Positions 38,972-40,143 of a stretch of DNA of 40,143 bases are shown here, in pieces. The DNA comes from Limnohabitans sp. Rim8. GTDB taxonomy: Bacteria > Pseudomonadota > Gammaproteobacteria > Burkholderiales > Burkholderiaceae_C. The notes beneath the pieces are model-generated. The model was not told the origin of the DNA, made no database searches, and saw nothing but the letters and a program-made list of their open reading frames with translations. A program made the translations under genes and the position numbers. Numbering within the stretch: position 1 is the stretch's first letter; each line of letters begins with the position of its first letter. Location of the stretch: assembly GCA_945897795.1 (NCBI GenBank), contig CAMDFT010000021.1, forward strand, positions 1 to 40,143, given 5' to 3'.

Positions 38972-40143
38972 ATGCTAGAACGCTTCATTCAAAACAAGCA
39001 ACTCGATGCGGCCAAACTCAGCGCCAAAAAGCTGCTGAGTGCGCGGGGAGAAGCCAATGCGCAGAGCATGGCCGTGAAACTGATCGACCACTACGAACAC
39101 CTGGACAAGCGCAGCCAGATCGACTTTTTCCATTTTTTGTCCAGCCAGTTCAACCCGGACCCGGCCATGGTTCTGGATGCGGCCAACAAATACAACGTTG
39201 ATCGCAACGAGGCCAGCCTGATCCATTTGTGTCAGACCGTAGAGCCGCCTAGGCAAGAGCTGCTGCGGCGCGTGAACCGGGCACCAGCGGGCACCTCAAC
39301 CATCTTGAAGATGCGTCAGACCTTGCTGACCTATCTAAAAGAGCACCCGGCTTTTGCGGCCACAGATGCCGACATGCACCACCTGCTCAGCTCATGGTTC
39401 AACCCCGGCTTTTTGGAGTTGCACCAAATCACCTGGAACTCGCCAGCCCAACTGCTCGAGAAAATCATTGAGCACGAGTCGGTGCATGCCATCGATGGCT
39501 GGGACGATTTGCGCCGCCGCTTGCAACCGGACCGCCGATGCTTTGCTTTTTTCCATCCACAACTGCCGGGTGAGCCCTTGATTTTTGTCGAGGTTGCCTT
39601 GGTGCCCGGCATTGCCAAAGACATTGCGGGGCTGATACACAAACAGACCCCAGTGAGCGAACCCAAAAGTTTCAAGGCCGCCATTTTTTACTCCATCAGC
39701 AATTGCCAACCCGGCCTCAAAGGCGTGTCCTTGGGCAATTTTTTGATCAAGCGTGTGGCGCAAAAATTGATTGAAGAGATGCCCTCCCTGAAAACCTTTT
39801 GTACCCTGTCGCCCATTCCCGGTTGGAGCGCATGGCTGGACGCGGGCGCGCCTTTGCCGGAAGAAAAACTCAGTGCGGTGCAGCGCCGCAAATGGCATGA
39901 AGCCCAAAAAACCTTGTCGGTGGGCAGCATGAGCTGGGCCGATCGCCTGAAGACCGGCTGGCACCCCGAGCGCTGTGCCGATGCGGAAAAAATCGCCATC
40001 TTGCGCCTGTGTGCCCTGTACCTGATGCACAAGACCCCCGAAGCCCGGGGCGATGCAGTGGGCAAGTTTCACCTGAGCAATGGCGCGACCTTGCACCAGA
40101 TCAATTGGGCCGCTGACCTGTCCAAAAAAGGGCTGCAACAGGC
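38972..40143 (+). CDS. malonyl-CoA decarboxylase (3' end cut by the window)
   Basis: This frame is open to the right edge of the window, giving 390 residues of a protein that should be about 450 long. It matches malonyl-CoA decarboxylase, which turns malonyl-CoA into acetyl-CoA and CO2. Hallmarks are FFHPQLPGEPLIFVEVAL near residue 191, GVSLGNFLIKRV near 253, TLSPIPGW near 279 and FHLSNGATLHQINWAADLS near 366. The serine of LSPIPGW and the histidine of FHLSNGA correspond to the reported catalytic Ser/His pair. AGGG lies six bases before the ATG. It may be co-transcribed with the BenE-type gene, 95 bases upstream. Confidence 0.9.
   Translation, partial: MLERFIQNKQLDAAKLSAKKLLSARGEANAQSMAVKLIDHYEHLDKRSQIDFFHFLSSQFNPDPAMVLDAANKYNVDRNEASLIHLCQTVEPPRQELLRRVNRAPAGTSTILKMRQTLLTYLKEHPAFAATDADMHHLLSSWFNPGFLELHQITWNSPAQLLEKIIEHESVHAIDGWDDLRRRLQPDRRCFAFFHPQLPGEPLIFVEVALVPGIAKDIAGLIHKQTPVSEPKSFKAAIFYSISNCQPGLKGVSLGNFLIKRVAQKLIEEMPSLKTFCTLSPIPGWSAWLDAGAPLPEEKLSAVQRRKWHEAQKTLSVGSMSWADRLKTGWHPERCADAEKIAILRLCALYLMHKTPEARGDAVGKFHLSNGATLHQINWAADLSKKGLQQ

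Noticed and set aside
1-40143. CRISPR arrays, tRNA, rRNA, phage attachment sites, replication origins
   Set aside because: I looked for regularly spaced repeats, cloverleaf-like sequences and DnaA-box clusters and saw none.

Overview
The window is about 40 kb of GC-rich, gene-dense DNA. Its gene content and codon use suggest a betaproteobacterium of the order Burkholderiales, probably Comamonadaceae. Pointers are three periplasmic receptors of the Bug (tripartite tricarboxylate, TTT) type, a fused-style IorA/IorB pair, XdhA/XdhB with GuaD, a BMP-type purine ABC transporter, and several LysR/IclR regulators. The assignment is by eye. I see no rRNA, tRNA, CRISPR array or complete insertion sequence.

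Layout. 1-2900: an AraC-type regulator, a convergent lrgA-lrgB pair, and a Bro-N protein with an odd C-terminus and a G8/C8 inverted repeat in its coding sequence. 2957-6454: 8-oxoguanine deaminase, divergent from a glycerate 2-kinase, then a Crp/Fnr-type regulator with an FNR-like box in front of it. 6468-10229: iorA-iorB on the minus strand. 10417-14917: a Bug receptor, a CoA-transferase plus a crotonase-fold enzyme, and a divergent LysR gene coupled to a thioredoxin. 15001-15438: two different REP-like inverted repeats around a small cysteine-rich protein. 15435-20592: guaD, xdhB and xdhA on the minus strand, with a small palindromic insertion splitting what looks like a former xdhB/guaD stop-start overlap. 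20757-21361: a ParE/Phd-type toxin-antitoxin pair. 21440-22465: a UPF0149/SEC-C protein. 22816-28496: a LysR regulator and a complete purine/nucleoside ABC importer in one tightly packed operon, closed by a strong terminator.

28578-36705 is a seven-gene minus-strand operon: carotenoid-oxygenase-family enzyme, acyl-CoA synthetase, alpha/beta hydrolase, TTT receptor, flavin reductase, TTT receptor, second carotenoid-oxygenase-family enzyme. It is divergent from an IclR regulator and a BenE-family permease. A malonyl-CoA decarboxylase runs off the right edge.

How the genes fit together. Two themes dominate. One is purine use: BMP/ABC import, guanine and 8-oxoguanine deamination, xanthine oxidation to urate, and glycerate kinase for the glyoxylate-derived end product. 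The other is catabolism of CoA-activated organic or aromatic acids: IorAB, the CaiB/crotonase pair, TTT receptors and the carotenoid-oxygenase operon. That operon is the best candidate for an undescribed system. It looks like a regulated uptake, oxidative C=C cleavage and CoA-activation pathway for an unknown unsaturated substrate, carrying two divergent cleavage oxygenases.
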